A stretch of 64,000 bases of DNA from contig JBEKEM010000001.1 in the NCBI GenBank assembly GCA_050013835.1, forward strand, positions 133,945 through 197,944, given 5' to 3'. Below, in pieces: positions 1 to 7,984 of this stretch. The DNA is from Bog-793 sp050013835 (lineage in GTDB: Bacteria > Actinomycetota > Acidimicrobiia > Acidimicrobiales > Bog-793). The number at the start of each line of letters is the position of its first letter. Position 1 is the first letter of the stretch. The notes beneath the pieces are model-generated. The model saw only the letters and a list, made by a program, of their open reading frames with translations. It made no database searches and was not told the origin of the DNA. A program made the position numbers and the translations under genes.

Positions 1-123
1 GCCATGGGGAGATTCTTCCCGGGACACGTCGCCCGCCGTCGGGGTCTCCATCCGCCGGCGGGAGCTCCGGGCAGCCGCGACAGTCGGAAATCTGATGTGG
101 CAGATCGCGACAAGTGAGTCAAC

Positions 124-152
124 TAAGTCGATAAAGTCGCAGGAGTTAGTCG
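124..152 (+). promoter_or_regulatory. Triple short direct repeat upstream of pstS
   Basis: Three copies of a W-W-AGTCG heptamer (124-130, 133-139, 146-152) lie 40-70 bases before the pstS start. The spacing is 9 and then 13 bases. This could be an operator for a phosphate-responsive regulator, but it does not match a PHO box that I know. The rest of 1-191 shows no gene. Confidence 0.25.
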
Positions 153-191
153 ACGATGGCTGACAACGTCCCCGACAGAACTGGAGGATAA

Positions 192-1364
192 ATGCTGCGC
201 CGCATCACGATCCCGCTTCTCATTCCGCTCCTGGCCCTCGGCGGCGGCGCCTGGGTCACCGCGGGGGCGGCCCTGGCAGGCCAGGCGGACTTGGCGCGGG
301 TGGCGCCGGCGACGGCGACACTGGCCCCGGGCGGCGTGTTGAACGAGAGGACCGACACGACGACGCCGGCGGCGGTCACCCTGAACGGGGCCGGCGCCAA
401 CTCGATCGAACCGTTCTTCCAGCGGGTCTTTTACGACTACAACAAGGCGAACAGCCAGACGACGGTCAACTACTCGCCAGCCGGGAGCAGCGTCGGGGTC
501 GCCGACATCGAGCAGAACACCGTCAACTTCGGGGACTCGGAGATCCCGATGGCGTCGACGGACCTCGCCGAGGCGACCGCTGGCAAGATCATCCAGATCC
601 CGGTCGACCTCGGAGGCGTCGCCGTCAGCTACAACCTTCCCGGGATCAAGCAGGGGAAACTGAAGCTGGACGGGCCGACGCTGGCGGCGATATTCGACGG
701 GACCATCACGAACTGGGACGACTCGAGAATCGCCCAGGTGTCGGGCCTCAAGGACCTGCCGAACCTGACGATCGTTCCCGTGCACCGGGCCGACTCGTCG
801 GGACCGGGCTGGGACCTCGACGCCTACCTCATCCGTACCACCCGGGCGTGGGTGAGCGCGATCGGCACGTCGAAGCCGTCCAAGACCTGGCCGCTGCCGA
901 ATGTCGGCGTCGGTGAGCAGCTCAACTCGGGTGTCGCCACTTACATCCACCAGACCCCCGGGGCGATCGGCTACGTGGAGTACGCCTACGCCTTCCAGTC
1001 CGGCTTCACCAACGTGGCGCTGAAGAACCTGGCCGGCAGGTTCCTCCTGCCGTCCGAGCGGTCGATCGCCGCCGCGGGAACGAACTCACCCAAGATCGGC
1101 GCGTTCCGCTTTGACATCATCGACCGGCCCGGAGTCGGCACCTACCCGCTCGCCAACTTCTCCTGGACGCTCGTCTACCGCAAGCAGCCCAATCTCGACA
1201 CGGGCATCGCGCTGGGAAAGTTGCTCTACTACGTCGTGACCCAGGGCCAGAAGGCAGCTGCCGCTCTCGGCTACGCGCCAATGCCGGCGGTCGACGTCCA
1301 GCTCGCGGTGAGCGGAATCGAGGAGGTCGAGACCTCGATGGGCGCACGGCTGTTCGCGTCCTGA
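192..1364 (+). CDS. pstS: Phosphate ABC transporter substrate-binding protein PstS
   Basis: Extracellular phosphate receptor that delivers phosphate to the PstCA channel. The 390-residue product has an N-terminal signal sequence (Arg-Arg, then a Leu/Ala/Gly-rich stretch to about residue 30). The mature domain carries the PstS-type ligand region (NGAGANSIEPFF near residue 65, then SSVGVADIEQ and FGDSEIPM). A GGAGGA ribosome site sits at 182-187, 4 bases before the ATG, which fixes the start. It is first in pstS-pstC-pstA-pstB. No lipobox cysteine is obvious, so it may be released or held by another anchor. The family call is firm. Confidence 0.93.
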   Translation: MLRRITIPLLIPLLALGGGAWVTAGAALAGQADLARVAPATATLAPGGVLNERTDTTTPAAVTLNGAGANSIEPFFQRVFYDYNKANSQTTVNYSPAGSSVGVADIEQNTVNFGDSEIPMASTDLAEATAGKIIQIPVDLGGVAVSYNLPGIKQGKLKLDGPTLAAIFDGTITNWDDSRIAQVSGLKDLPNLTIVPVHRADSSGPGWDLDAYLIRTTRAWVSAIGTSKPSKTWPLPNVGVGEQLNSGVATYIHQTPGAIGYVEYAYAFQSGFTNVALKNLAGRFLLPSERSIAAAGTNSPKIGAFRFDIIDRPGVGTYPLANFSWTLVYRKQPNLDTGIALGKLLYYVVTQGQKAAAALGYAPMPAVDVQLAVSGIEEVETSMGARLFAS

Positions 1365-1389
1365 CGCGCCGGTTGACCGAGATCCCCTG

Positions 1390-2394
1390 GTGAGCTCGAT
1401 CTCGCCGGGCAGACTGCGAAGCTCGGATCCCGCCGTCGGCGTGCGCGACACGCTCGCCCGCCGACGGCGCGGATCTCGGGGCCGCGTCTATTCGGCGTCC
1501 CGCTGGATCGCCGCGGGGCTCTTCGCCCTGCTGCTCGTCAGCCTCGTCGTCAGTCTCGCGACGGGAGCGGACCAGGCGTTCGCGCACTCGGGAATCGGCT
1601 TCGTCTGGTCGGGAACGTGGAACCCCGCCGCCAGCGAATACGGCGCCGGAATCCTCGTCGTCGGTACGCTGGTCACGACCGGCGTCGCGATGCTGCTCGT
1701 CGTGCCGGTCGGCCTCGGTGCCGCGGCGTTCCTGTCCGAGCTCGCGCCGCGCTGGCTGGCCGGCCCGCTTTCCGCCGCGATCGATCTGCTCGCAGCAATC
1801 CCGAGCATCGTCGTCGGCCTGTGGGGGCTCATCGTGCTCTCGCCGCTGTTCGCGCGCGATGTCGAGCCGGCGCTCAGCTCGGTGCCGCTCGCCAGCTGGT
1901 TCTTCCACGGGCACGCCTACGGCCCGGGCATCTTGCTCGCGTCGGTCGTGCTGGCGGTGATGACGCTGCCGACCGTCGTCGCCCTGAGCCGGACGGCACT
2001 CGGCGGGGTGGCGGTGGCGGATCGCGAGGCCGCCCTCGCGCTCGGCGCGACCCGTTGGCAGGTCGTCCGCAGGGCGGTCATCCCCGGGGCGCGTTCGGGG
2101 ATCGCCGCCGCGATCACGCTGGCGATGGGCCGCGCGCTCGGCGAGAGCATCGCGGTGGCGATGGTGATCGGCAACGAGCCGTCGATTCCCCACTCGCTGA
2201 TCGGCCCCGGAGCCACGCTCGGCTCGGCGATCATCAATCAGTTCGCCGAGGCCAACCCCGGGCTCGGGGCGAGCTCGATCGTGGCGCTGGCGGTCGTGCT
2301 CCTCGCCCTGACCGTCGCGGTCAACCTCGGCGGCCAGGCGCTTCTGCGCGCCAACGCGGCGCGCCTGTTGACGCGGGAGCGGATCCCGTCGTGA
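1390..2394 (+). CDS. pstC: Phosphate ABC transporter permease PstC
   Basis: Integral membrane subunit of the phosphate importer. The 334-residue protein has a basic N-terminal tail, a first membrane helix near residues 38-58 and a further set of helices. The EAA cytoplasmic loop that docks on PstB is visible (REAALALGATRWQVV, about residues 212-226). The GTG start follows pstS by 25 bases with a weak ribosome site. The stop overlaps the pstA start (GTGA at 2391-2394), which implies translational coupling. Length and motifs fit PstC. Confidence 0.9.
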   Translation: MSSISPGRLRSSDPAVGVRDTLARRRRGSRGRVYSASRWIAAGLFALLLVSLVVSLATGADQAFAHSGIGFVWSGTWNPAASEYGAGILVVGTLVTTGVAMLLVVPVGLGAAAFLSELAPRWLAGPLSAAIDLLAAIPSIVVGLWGLIVLSPLFARDVEPALSSVPLASWFFHGHAYGPGILLASVVLAVMTLPTVVALSRTALGGVAVADREAALALGATRWQVVRRAVIPGARSGIAAAITLAMGRALGESIAVAMVIGNEPSIPHSLIGPGATLGSAIINQFAEANPGLGASSIVALAVVLLALTVAVNLGGQALLRANAARLLTRERIPS

Positions 2395-3308
2395 GCCCCG
2401 CCGTCTCGCCTGCCGTGGCCCTGGGGGGCGTGCCGCTCGACGCCGACGACGGGCAGGCGGCCCGCCGGCGCCGCGAGCTCGTGCAACGGGCCGCGCGGCG
2501 GTCACTGCGGCGTCGTCGCTTCGCCGGTCGGACAGGGGTGCTCGCGTGCCTGGTGGCGCTGCTGGTCGGGCTGGCGCCGCTCGTGGCGGAGCTCGGCTAC
2601 ACGGTGGACCGCGGAGTCGGGGGCCTCTCGCTTGGGTTCTTTCTCCACGCCCCGACGCCGCCGGGCGTTCCCGGTGGGGGGATCTCGACGGCCATCGCCG
2701 GTACGGCGCAGATCGTCGGGTTGGCGCTCGCCATCTCGGTGCCCCTCGGGTTGTTCACGGCGCTTTTCCTGTATGAGCGCCGCGGCCGCCTCGCCGGGGT
2801 GCTCCGGTTCGGCGCCGACGTCCTCACCGGCGTCCCGTCGATCGTCATCGGCATCTTCGCCTACGAGCTCGTCGTGCGCGGCCTGCATCACTTCTCCGAC
2901 CTCGCCGCGAGCTTCGCCATCGCCGTGTTGATGGTGCCGATCATGATCCGCGCCGACGAGGAGGCGATGCGGACCGTGCCGGTGGACCTGTGGGAGGCGG
3001 GCGTCGCGCTGGGCGCCCCGCGTAGCCGTGTCGCCCGCTCGGTCGTGCTGCGTGGTGCGCTGCCGGGGCTCGTCGCGGGGAACCTCCTGGCGGTTGCCCG
3101 CGGCGTCGGGGAGACGGCTCCACTGCTCTTCACCGTCGCGGCGCCGACCGCGGCGATGACACTCCTCATCTTCTCCGAGGGGAGCCAGGCGCTGCCCGCG
3201 GCCCAGCAGACCGCGTGGACGACCGCCTTCGTGCTGCTGGCATTCGTACTCGTGCTCAGCGTCGCGTCGCGGGCCGTGGCCTGGGGCCTCACCCGTAAGG
3301 CGAGATGA
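2391..3308 (+). CDS. pstA: Phosphate ABC transporter permease PstA
   Basis: Second membrane subunit of the phosphate channel, 305 residues. The frame stays open far upstream inside pstC, but the GTG at 2391 overlapping the pstC stop (GTGA) is the natural start. About 55 mostly polar, Arg-rich residues precede the first helix. The EAA loop (DLWEAGVALGAPRSRVAR) lies near residues 200-217 and is followed by the GETAPLLF segment typical of PstA. It partners with PstC and PstB. Confidence 0.9.
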   Translation: MSPAVSPAVALGGVPLDADDGQAARRRRELVQRAARRSLRRRRFAGRTGVLACLVALLVGLAPLVAELGYTVDRGVGGLSLGFFLHAPTPPGVPGGGISTAIAGTAQIVGLALAISVPLGLFTALFLYERRGRLAGVLRFGADVLTGVPSIVIGIFAYELVVRGLHHFSDLAASFAIAVLMVPIMIRADEEAMRTVPVDLWEAGVALGAPRSRVARSVVLRGALPGLVAGNLLAVARGVGETAPLLFTVAAPTAAMTLLIFSEGSQALPAAQQTAWTTAFVLLAFVLVLSVASRAVAWGLTRKAR

Positions 3309-3327
3309 GCTGGACGGAAAGGACGAC

Positions 3328-4230
3328 ATGACCGACGACGCGCCGATGATCACGACCGACGGGACGGGAGAGGCGCTCGCGCCGCACCCAGCGGGCGCGT
3401 CGACCCTCGGATCGGTCGCGACGCGCTCCGCCGCGACGCGCTCCGTCCCCGATCCGCTGGCTCCCCCGGCGATCACGCTCGAGCACGTGACCGTCTCGTT
3501 CGGGCGGCAGTGCGCGGTGCGCAACGTCACCCTCGAGCTCCCCACCCGACAGGTGACCGCCTTCGTTGGCCCGTCGGGGTGCGGCAAGACCACCCTGCTG
3601 CGCGCCATCAACCGGCTCCACGACCAGACCGGCGGGCGGGTCCAGGGGTCGATCCACGTTGGCGGGCTCGACGTCTACGGAGCCGGGATCCGGCCGGAGC
3701 TCGTGCGCGGCCGGATCGGCATGGTCTTCCAGCGACCCAATCCGTTCCCGACGATGAGCATCTTCGACAACGTCGTGGCGGGGCTGCGGCTCAACGGCAT
3801 CCGGAAAAAGTCCCTCCTGCGGGAGGCCGCCGAGGTCGCGCTGCACCACGCCGCGCTGTGGGACAGCGTGAAGGACCAACTGCGCGAGCCGGCGATCCGC
3901 CTATCCGGTGGCCAGCAGCAGCGGCTCTGCATCGCCCGGGCCCTGGCCGTCGAACCGGAGGTCCTCCTCATGGACGAGCCGTGCTCGGCGCTCGATCCGA
4001 TCGCCACCGCCAAGATCGAGGATTTCATCACGGCGCTGTCACCGGAGATCACGATCGTCCTCGTCACCCACAACATGTTTCAGGCGGCCCGCGTCGCGGA
4101 GCGGGTGGCGATCTTCCTGCTCGGCGACGATCGCGTCGGCGAGCTCGCGGAAACCGGCCCGACCGCCGAGGTCTTCACCTCACCGTTCGACCCGCGCACC
4201 AAGGCCTACGTCGAGGGGCGGGTGGGCTGA
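3328..4230 (+). CDS. pstB: Phosphate ABC transporter ATP-binding protein PstB
   Basis: ATPase that drives phosphate import. Walker A is GPSGCGKTT, the signature is LSGGQQQR, and Walker B is VLLMDEPCSALDP, which is characteristic of PstB. The H-loop is in LVTHNMFQAARVA. The 300-residue protein carries about 50 extra N-terminal residues compared with E. coli PstB, rich in Ala/Thr/Arg. The ATG at 3328 has a GGAAAGGA site just upstream, 19 bases after pstA. No phoU follows, unlike many pst operons. Confidence 0.94.
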   Translation: MTDDAPMITTDGTGEALAPHPAGASTLGSVATRSAATRSVPDPLAPPAITLEHVTVSFGRQCAVRNVTLELPTRQVTAFVGPSGCGKTTLLRAINRLHDQTGGRVQGSIHVGGLDVYGAGIRPELVRGRIGMVFQRPNPFPTMSIFDNVVAGLRLNGIRKKSLLREAAEVALHHAALWDSVKDQLREPAIRLSGGQQQRLCIARALAVEPEVLLMDEPCSALDPIATAKIEDFITALSPEITIVLVTHNMFQAARVAERVAIFLLGDDRVGELAETGPTAEVFTSPFDPRTKAYVEGRVG

Positions 4231-4324
4231 GGGCCCGACGCCGTCGGCGCGGCCCGGAACGTTCGGGCGCGGGCGGCGAACGGACTTGTACGCTCGGCGC
4301 CAGGCAGCGGATCTAGGAGAGACG

Positions 4325-4825
4325 ATGGCGGCACTCGAACTTTCGACGGTCGAGCTCGAGATCCCGAACGAGCTCAACGTGATTGTTGGCCAATCGCATT
4401 TCATCAAGACCGTCGAGGATCTCCACGAGGTCCTCGTCGGGTCGAGCCCGCACCTGCGCTTCGGCGTCGCGTTCTGCGAGGCCTCCGGGAAGCGGCTCGT
4501 CCGGAAGTCGGGCAACGAAGACGAGCTCACCGACCTCGCGGCGCGCAACGCCGAGGCGATCGGCGCCGGGCACTGCTTCGTCGTGTTCCTGCGCGACGGC
4601 TACCCGGTCAACGTGCTCAACCAGATCAAGCAGGTCGTCGAGGTCTGCTCGGTCTTCTGCGCGACAGCGAATCCCGTCGAGGTGATCGTCGCCGAGACCG
4701 CCCTGGGGCGGGGAATCCTCGGCGTCATCGACGGGAGCCCGCCGCTCGGCGTCGAGGGCGCCGAGGACGTCGCCGACCGCATCGGCTTGCTGCGCGCGAT
4801 CGGCTACAAGCTGGGCGGGTCCTGA
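4325..4825 (+). CDS. Adenosine-specific kinase family protein (DUF355)
   Basis: The 166-residue protein matches the family that includes an archaeal adenosine-specific kinase. Diagnostic features are the conserved start region (VIVGQSHFIKTVEDLHE), the middle FGVAFCEASGKRLVR, and the C-terminal ANPVEVIVAETALGRGILGVIDG. The family is about 160 residues long, so it is full length. The ATG at 4325 has a GGAGAG site 5 bases upstream. It lies 94 bases after pstB and may be read through from it. The biochemical role in bacteria is poorly known, so adenosine kinase activity is an inference from the family. Confidence 0.8.
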   Translation: MAALELSTVELEIPNELNVIVGQSHFIKTVEDLHEVLVGSSPHLRFGVAFCEASGKRLVRKSGNEDELTDLAARNAEAIGAGHCFVVFLRDGYPVNVLNQIKQVVEVCSVFCATANPVEVIVAETALGRGILGVIDGSPPLGVEGAEDVADRIGLLRAIGYKLGGS

Positions 4826-4867
4826 GTTGTCACCCGTCCCCGGCACCGGGGCGAGGTGCTCGCGGGC

Positions 4868-5158
4868 TCAGGCGCCGCGCAGGCGCGTGGCGATCGTCGC
4901 GGGGTACTCGGGGAAGTAGTCGGCGATCTGGTCGAGGTGAAAGCGCCGCAGGATCGAGGTCGCCGGCTCGTGTTCCAGCAGGAAGCCGAACGAAGCCCGG
5001 ACGAGCCGCTCGTTGGGCACGCCGTCGCAGCCGAGGGCGGCGGGATAGCCCGCGGGGACGCTGACGAAGTGCGTCGTGGTGGTCCCATCGCCGCGCACGT
5101 CGACGCGGAAAGTCCCGTCCACCTGGGCGGCCACGGTGACCTCGGTCATCGCCGTCAT
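4868..5158 (-). CDS. Small conserved-looking hypothetical protein
   Basis: A 96-residue acidic protein that I do not recognise. It has a beta-rich N-terminal half (VTVAAQVDGTFRVDVRGDG) and a C-terminal helical part (LLEHEPATSILRRFHL) ending in RLRGA. I chose the ATG at 5158 because a GGAG lies upstream of it on the minus strand. The ATG at 5149 is a downstream alternative, and the frame is open further upstream. It is convergent with the kinase-family gene and follows the HAD gene in the same direction, after a GC-rich hairpin. Confidence 0.6.
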   Translation of the reverse strand: MTAMTEVTVAAQVDGTFRVDVRGDGTTTTHFVSVPAGYPAALGCDGVPNERLVRASFGFLLEHEPATSILRRFHLDQIADYFPEYPATIATRLRGA

Positions 5159-5177
5159 GTTAGTGAGGGTCGTCTCC

Positions 5178-5203
5178 GGCCCCCGGCGCGTACCGGGGGC
5201 CGT
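5178..5203 (-). terminator. GC-rich hairpin between HAD gene and small gene
   Basis: A perfect 10-bp inverted repeat (CGGCCCCCGG / CCGGGGGCCG) with a 6-base loop sits just beyond the HAD stop codon on the minus strand. There is no T-tract, so it may be a weak or Rho-assisted terminator, or only an mRNA end structure. Confidence 0.45.
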
Positions 5204-5225
5204 CACGTCGTCGTGCGGCGCCGGA

Positions 5226-6005
5226 TCAGAGGCTGCGGCCGACCAGCTCACCGACCGAGCCGACGACGGTGACGCTGGGGCGCTTCTCGGGAAGCGCGCG
5301 GCCCGCCGCGACCCACACGGCCTCGAGCCCGGCGTCGAGCGCGCCGATGATGTCGCGCTCCCAGCTGTCGCCGACCATGACCGCCGACTCCGCCTTGGCG
5401 CCGAGCTGAGCGAGCGTTAGGGCGAAGATGTCGGGGTCCGGCTTGCCGAGGCCCACCTCGCCGGAGATGACCACGGCACCGAAGCAGTCGCCGAGGCCGG
5501 TCGAGGCGATCTTGAACCGCTGGATGTCGGCGGGACCGTTCGTCAGCAGGCCGAGTCGGCAGCGGCCTTCGAGCGAATGGACGAGTTCGGCCGCGCCGTC
5601 GATGAGCGGATGACCCGAGCGCTGCGACGCCACGTAGGCGTCGGACAGTGACGTGGCGAGGGCCGGGTCGTCGATGCCGAGCTCGGCGAGGGCGGCGCGC
5701 CAGGCCTCCTGTCGGTAGACGGGGGCCCACGCCTGGACGTCGTCGAGGATCGGGGGGCCGCCCTCGAACGTCGCCCAGAGGCCCTCCCAGGAGGCGAAGC
5801 CGAGCTGGTGGCAGAGCGGGTAGTCGGGGCCGGCGCGCCAGATCCGGCGGGCCGCCGCCAACACGACGTCGACGACGGTTCCGGGGTCCCGGCCGGCCAC
5901 GAGCCCGGCGGCCCGCCGCAGGGACGTCCGCGCCACCTCCTCCTCCACGATCAAGGTGTCGTCGAGGTCGAGGATGACGGTGCGGGAGATCACGCCCGCA
6001 AACAT
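5226..6005 (-). CDS. HAD-superfamily hydrolase (phosphatase-like)
   Basis: A cytosolic phosphatase-like protein of about 259 residues. HAD motif I is DLDDTL near residue 13, motif II is LLTNGP, the motif III lysine is in GLGKPDPDIF, and motif IV is MVGDSWERDI. The helical cap follows motif I, as in the subfamily with phosphoglycolate and sugar phosphate phosphatases. Its substrate cannot be read from sequence. I chose the ATG at 6005 because only a short leader precedes motif I; an ATG at 6029 is possible. The frame upstream belongs to a decayed gene. Confidence 0.85.
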   Translation of the reverse strand: MFAGVISRTVILDLDDTLIVEEEVARTSLRRAAGLVAGRDPGTVVDVVLAAARRIWRAGPDYPLCHQLGFASWEGLWATFEGGPPILDDVQAWAPVYRQEAWRAALAELGIDDPALATSLSDAYVASQRSGHPLIDGAAELVHSLEGRCRLGLLTNGPADIQRFKIASTGLGDCFGAVVISGEVGLGKPDPDIFALTLAQLGAKAESAVMVGDSWERDIIGALDAGLEAVWVAAGRALPEKRPSVTVVGSVGELVGRSL

Positions 6006-6080
6006 ACCGATGTGGCCGTTCGCCGGCATCATTGCCCGTCCGGGTCGCCGGCGGCAGACCCAGGCGGCGGGGGGCGCGAC

Positions 6081-6512
6081 GGGTCGATCGCGCAGGCTGG
6101 TGCCGTCCACGCCGAGGCGTCGAGCAGCACGGCGCCGGGGTCGGGTGGCTCGCGCCGCGCCAATCTCGCCAGGACCTCCAGCGGGCGCGCCTTTTGGCCG
6201 CGGCGGATCGGCCGCCCGGCCTCCTCCCGCGCGCCCTTCGCGCGGGGCGTGAGGAGGAGACCGTCCTCAGGACTGCCATCAGCATCAGGCGGGGACGGGT
6301 CTCGAAGACCGGGACCGGGGGCGTCGAGGTGCGCGGCGACGCCGAGCGCGTCCCCGATCTTCCGCCAGGACCATCCCGAGGCGCGCCGCCGCGTCGTGGA
6401 TCGCCTCGGCACGTTCGGCCATGTGCTGGAGGGCGAGGGCGGCGCGCAACCCGATGGCCGAGTCTTCGGCCGGGATGGTGCTCGCCGCCGCGTCGATCTT
6501 CGCCATCGCCAA
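6081..6512 (-). pseudogene. Decayed HTH / Clp N-terminal domain protein
   Basis: Pieces of one protein family are spread over different minus-strand frames. The start (AMAKIDAAASTIPAEDSAIG, then a helix with HMAERAEAIHDAAARLG) runs to about 6371. A one-base change then moves the frame to WSWRKIGDALGV, the HTH core usually written GWSWxxIGxALGVSRQAxH. Later REEAGRP and EPPDPGAVLLDA, and in a third frame DGTSLRDR, resemble the Clp-N repeat that follows this HTH in actinobacterial proteins. At least two frame changes are needed, so it is a pseudogene or an assembly error. TTG (6512) and ATG (6506) are possible old starts. Confidence 0.55.
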
Positions 6513-6613
6513 TTTCGGCGCGCGCGCCGACGCCGGGCCGTGGTTCGGGACCCTCGGCGTCCCGGCAACGGTCGTCCTCTCGGTCCTCGCGGCGTTCGGC
6601 TAGCTTTCGGCCC

Positions 6614-7963
6614 ATGACAGACGGGATCGAACCTTCGGGCGTTTCGGGGGGCCTCGGTGAGCAGCCGGCTGCGCCAGGGCGGGGGATCGGGCGGAAGGGC
6701 CGCAGAATCGCGGCCGTCATCGTCGCGGTGTGCCTCGTTGGCGGCGGTGTCGGGACGGCGGTGGCGGTCTCCGGCGGTTCCGGCGGCTCCCCGACGCCGG
6801 TTTCGGCGGTGACGAGATTGCTCGCCGCTGCCGATCACAGCGATCTGCTTGGCGCGCTCGACGCGATCGTCCCCGGAGAGCGGGCGGCGCTCGAGCCGGG
6901 CATGACGGGATTCGTCGACGAGCTCGGGCGGCTGAACGTGCTGTCGCACAGCCTCGATCTCAGCTCGGTGGGCGGGATGTCGTTCCAGTTCAAGGGCGTC
7001 ACAATGTCGACCACGACGCTCAGCCCGACCCTCGTCGCCGTCAGGCTCACGGGCGGCTCGGTCACGGGGACGCTCGACGCCCGCAAGCTGCCGATCGGGT
7101 CGTTCGTGAGCGGACTCGTCGCTGGCAGGCTCCCGCAGAAGATCGAGACGTCGACGGGAGCCGTCTCGACCGGTCGCGAGGCGATCGTGACCGAGAACGT
7201 CAGCGGAACCTGGTACGTGAGCCTCGGCTACACGATCGCCTACGACGCCCTGACCTCGGCGGGTCGCCCGGCGTCGCCGCCGGCGAGCGGGGCCGTGGTC
7301 GCCGTCGGGGCGAGCACCCCCGAGGGCGCGGTGCGGGCGCTGCTCGACGACACGGCGGCGTTCAACCTCGGGGGGGTGCTAAGTGATCTTCCGCCAGGCG
7401 AAATGGGGGCGCTGCAGAGCTACGCGCCCCTCTTCGTTCCCAGGGCGGGCGCGGAACTGGCGCACGCCCGCTCGCTCGTGACCGTGAAGATCACGAGCCT
7501 CGCACTGTCGAGCTCGGCCGTCGCCGGCGGGACGTTCGTGAAAGTCGGCGACCTCGGCCTCTCGGTGAAGTACCACGGCGAGACGTTCGGCTTGGAAGGT
7601 GGGTGCCTGACTGTCTCCACCGCCGCGGGAACCGCGCGCGAATGCCCTTCGAAGGTCATGGTGTCCAAGGTCCTCGGGTCGCTGATCGCGGCCTTCCCGC
7701 CGTCTCTGCGCCCGCTTCTCGATCGGCTCACGAAGTTCCGGCCGGCGGTTGGATTTGTGACCGTGCAGGAGAACGGTCAGTGGTTCGTGAGCCCGGTGCT
7801 GACGATGTCCGACGAGGTGAACGGGTTCCTCGCGGTGCTTCAGCCGGGGGACCTCGTCGCTTTCGCCTCCTTCCTCGAGAACCACGCCCAGGAGCAGAGG
7901 ACCGAGCAGGCGATCATGAGCCTGTTCAGCAGCGAGTTGGCGCCGCTGGCCGGCTCACTCTGA
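6614..7963 (+). CDS. Membrane-anchored protein with two related extracytoplasmic halves
   Basis: A 449-residue protein of unknown function. A cytoplasmic tail of about 30 residues ends in RKGRR, followed by one transmembrane helix (about residues 33-52), so most of the chain is outside. Two segments look like copies of one domain: AVTRLLAAADHSDLLGALDAI near residue 65 and AVRALLDDTAAFNLGGVLSDL near residue 240. Each is followed by an LPPGE or VPGER turn and a beta-rich stretch. The ATG at 6614 is the first start after the upstream stop-rich region. The gene is 21 bases from the radical SAM gene and may be cotranscribed with it. Confidence 0.72.
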   Translation: MTDGIEPSGVSGGLGEQPAAPGRGIGRKGRRIAAVIVAVCLVGGGVGTAVAVSGGSGGSPTPVSAVTRLLAAADHSDLLGALDAIVPGERAALEPGMTGFVDELGRLNVLSHSLDLSSVGGMSFQFKGVTMSTTTLSPTLVAVRLTGGSVTGTLDARKLPIGSFVSGLVAGRLPQKIETSTGAVSTGREAIVTENVSGTWYVSLGYTIAYDALTSAGRPASPPASGAVVAVGASTPEGAVRALLDDTAAFNLGGVLSDLPPGEMGALQSYAPLFVPRAGAELAHARSLVTVKITSLALSSSAVAGGTFVKVGDLGLSVKYHGETFGLEGGCLTVSTAAGTARECPSKVMVSKVLGSLIAAFPPSLRPLLDRLTKFRPAVGFVTVQENGQWFVSPVLTMSDEVNGFLAVLQPGDLVAFASFLENHAQEQRTEQAIMSLFSSELAPLAGSL

Positions 7964-7984
7964 GTACCGCGCGGCGGGTCGGAG

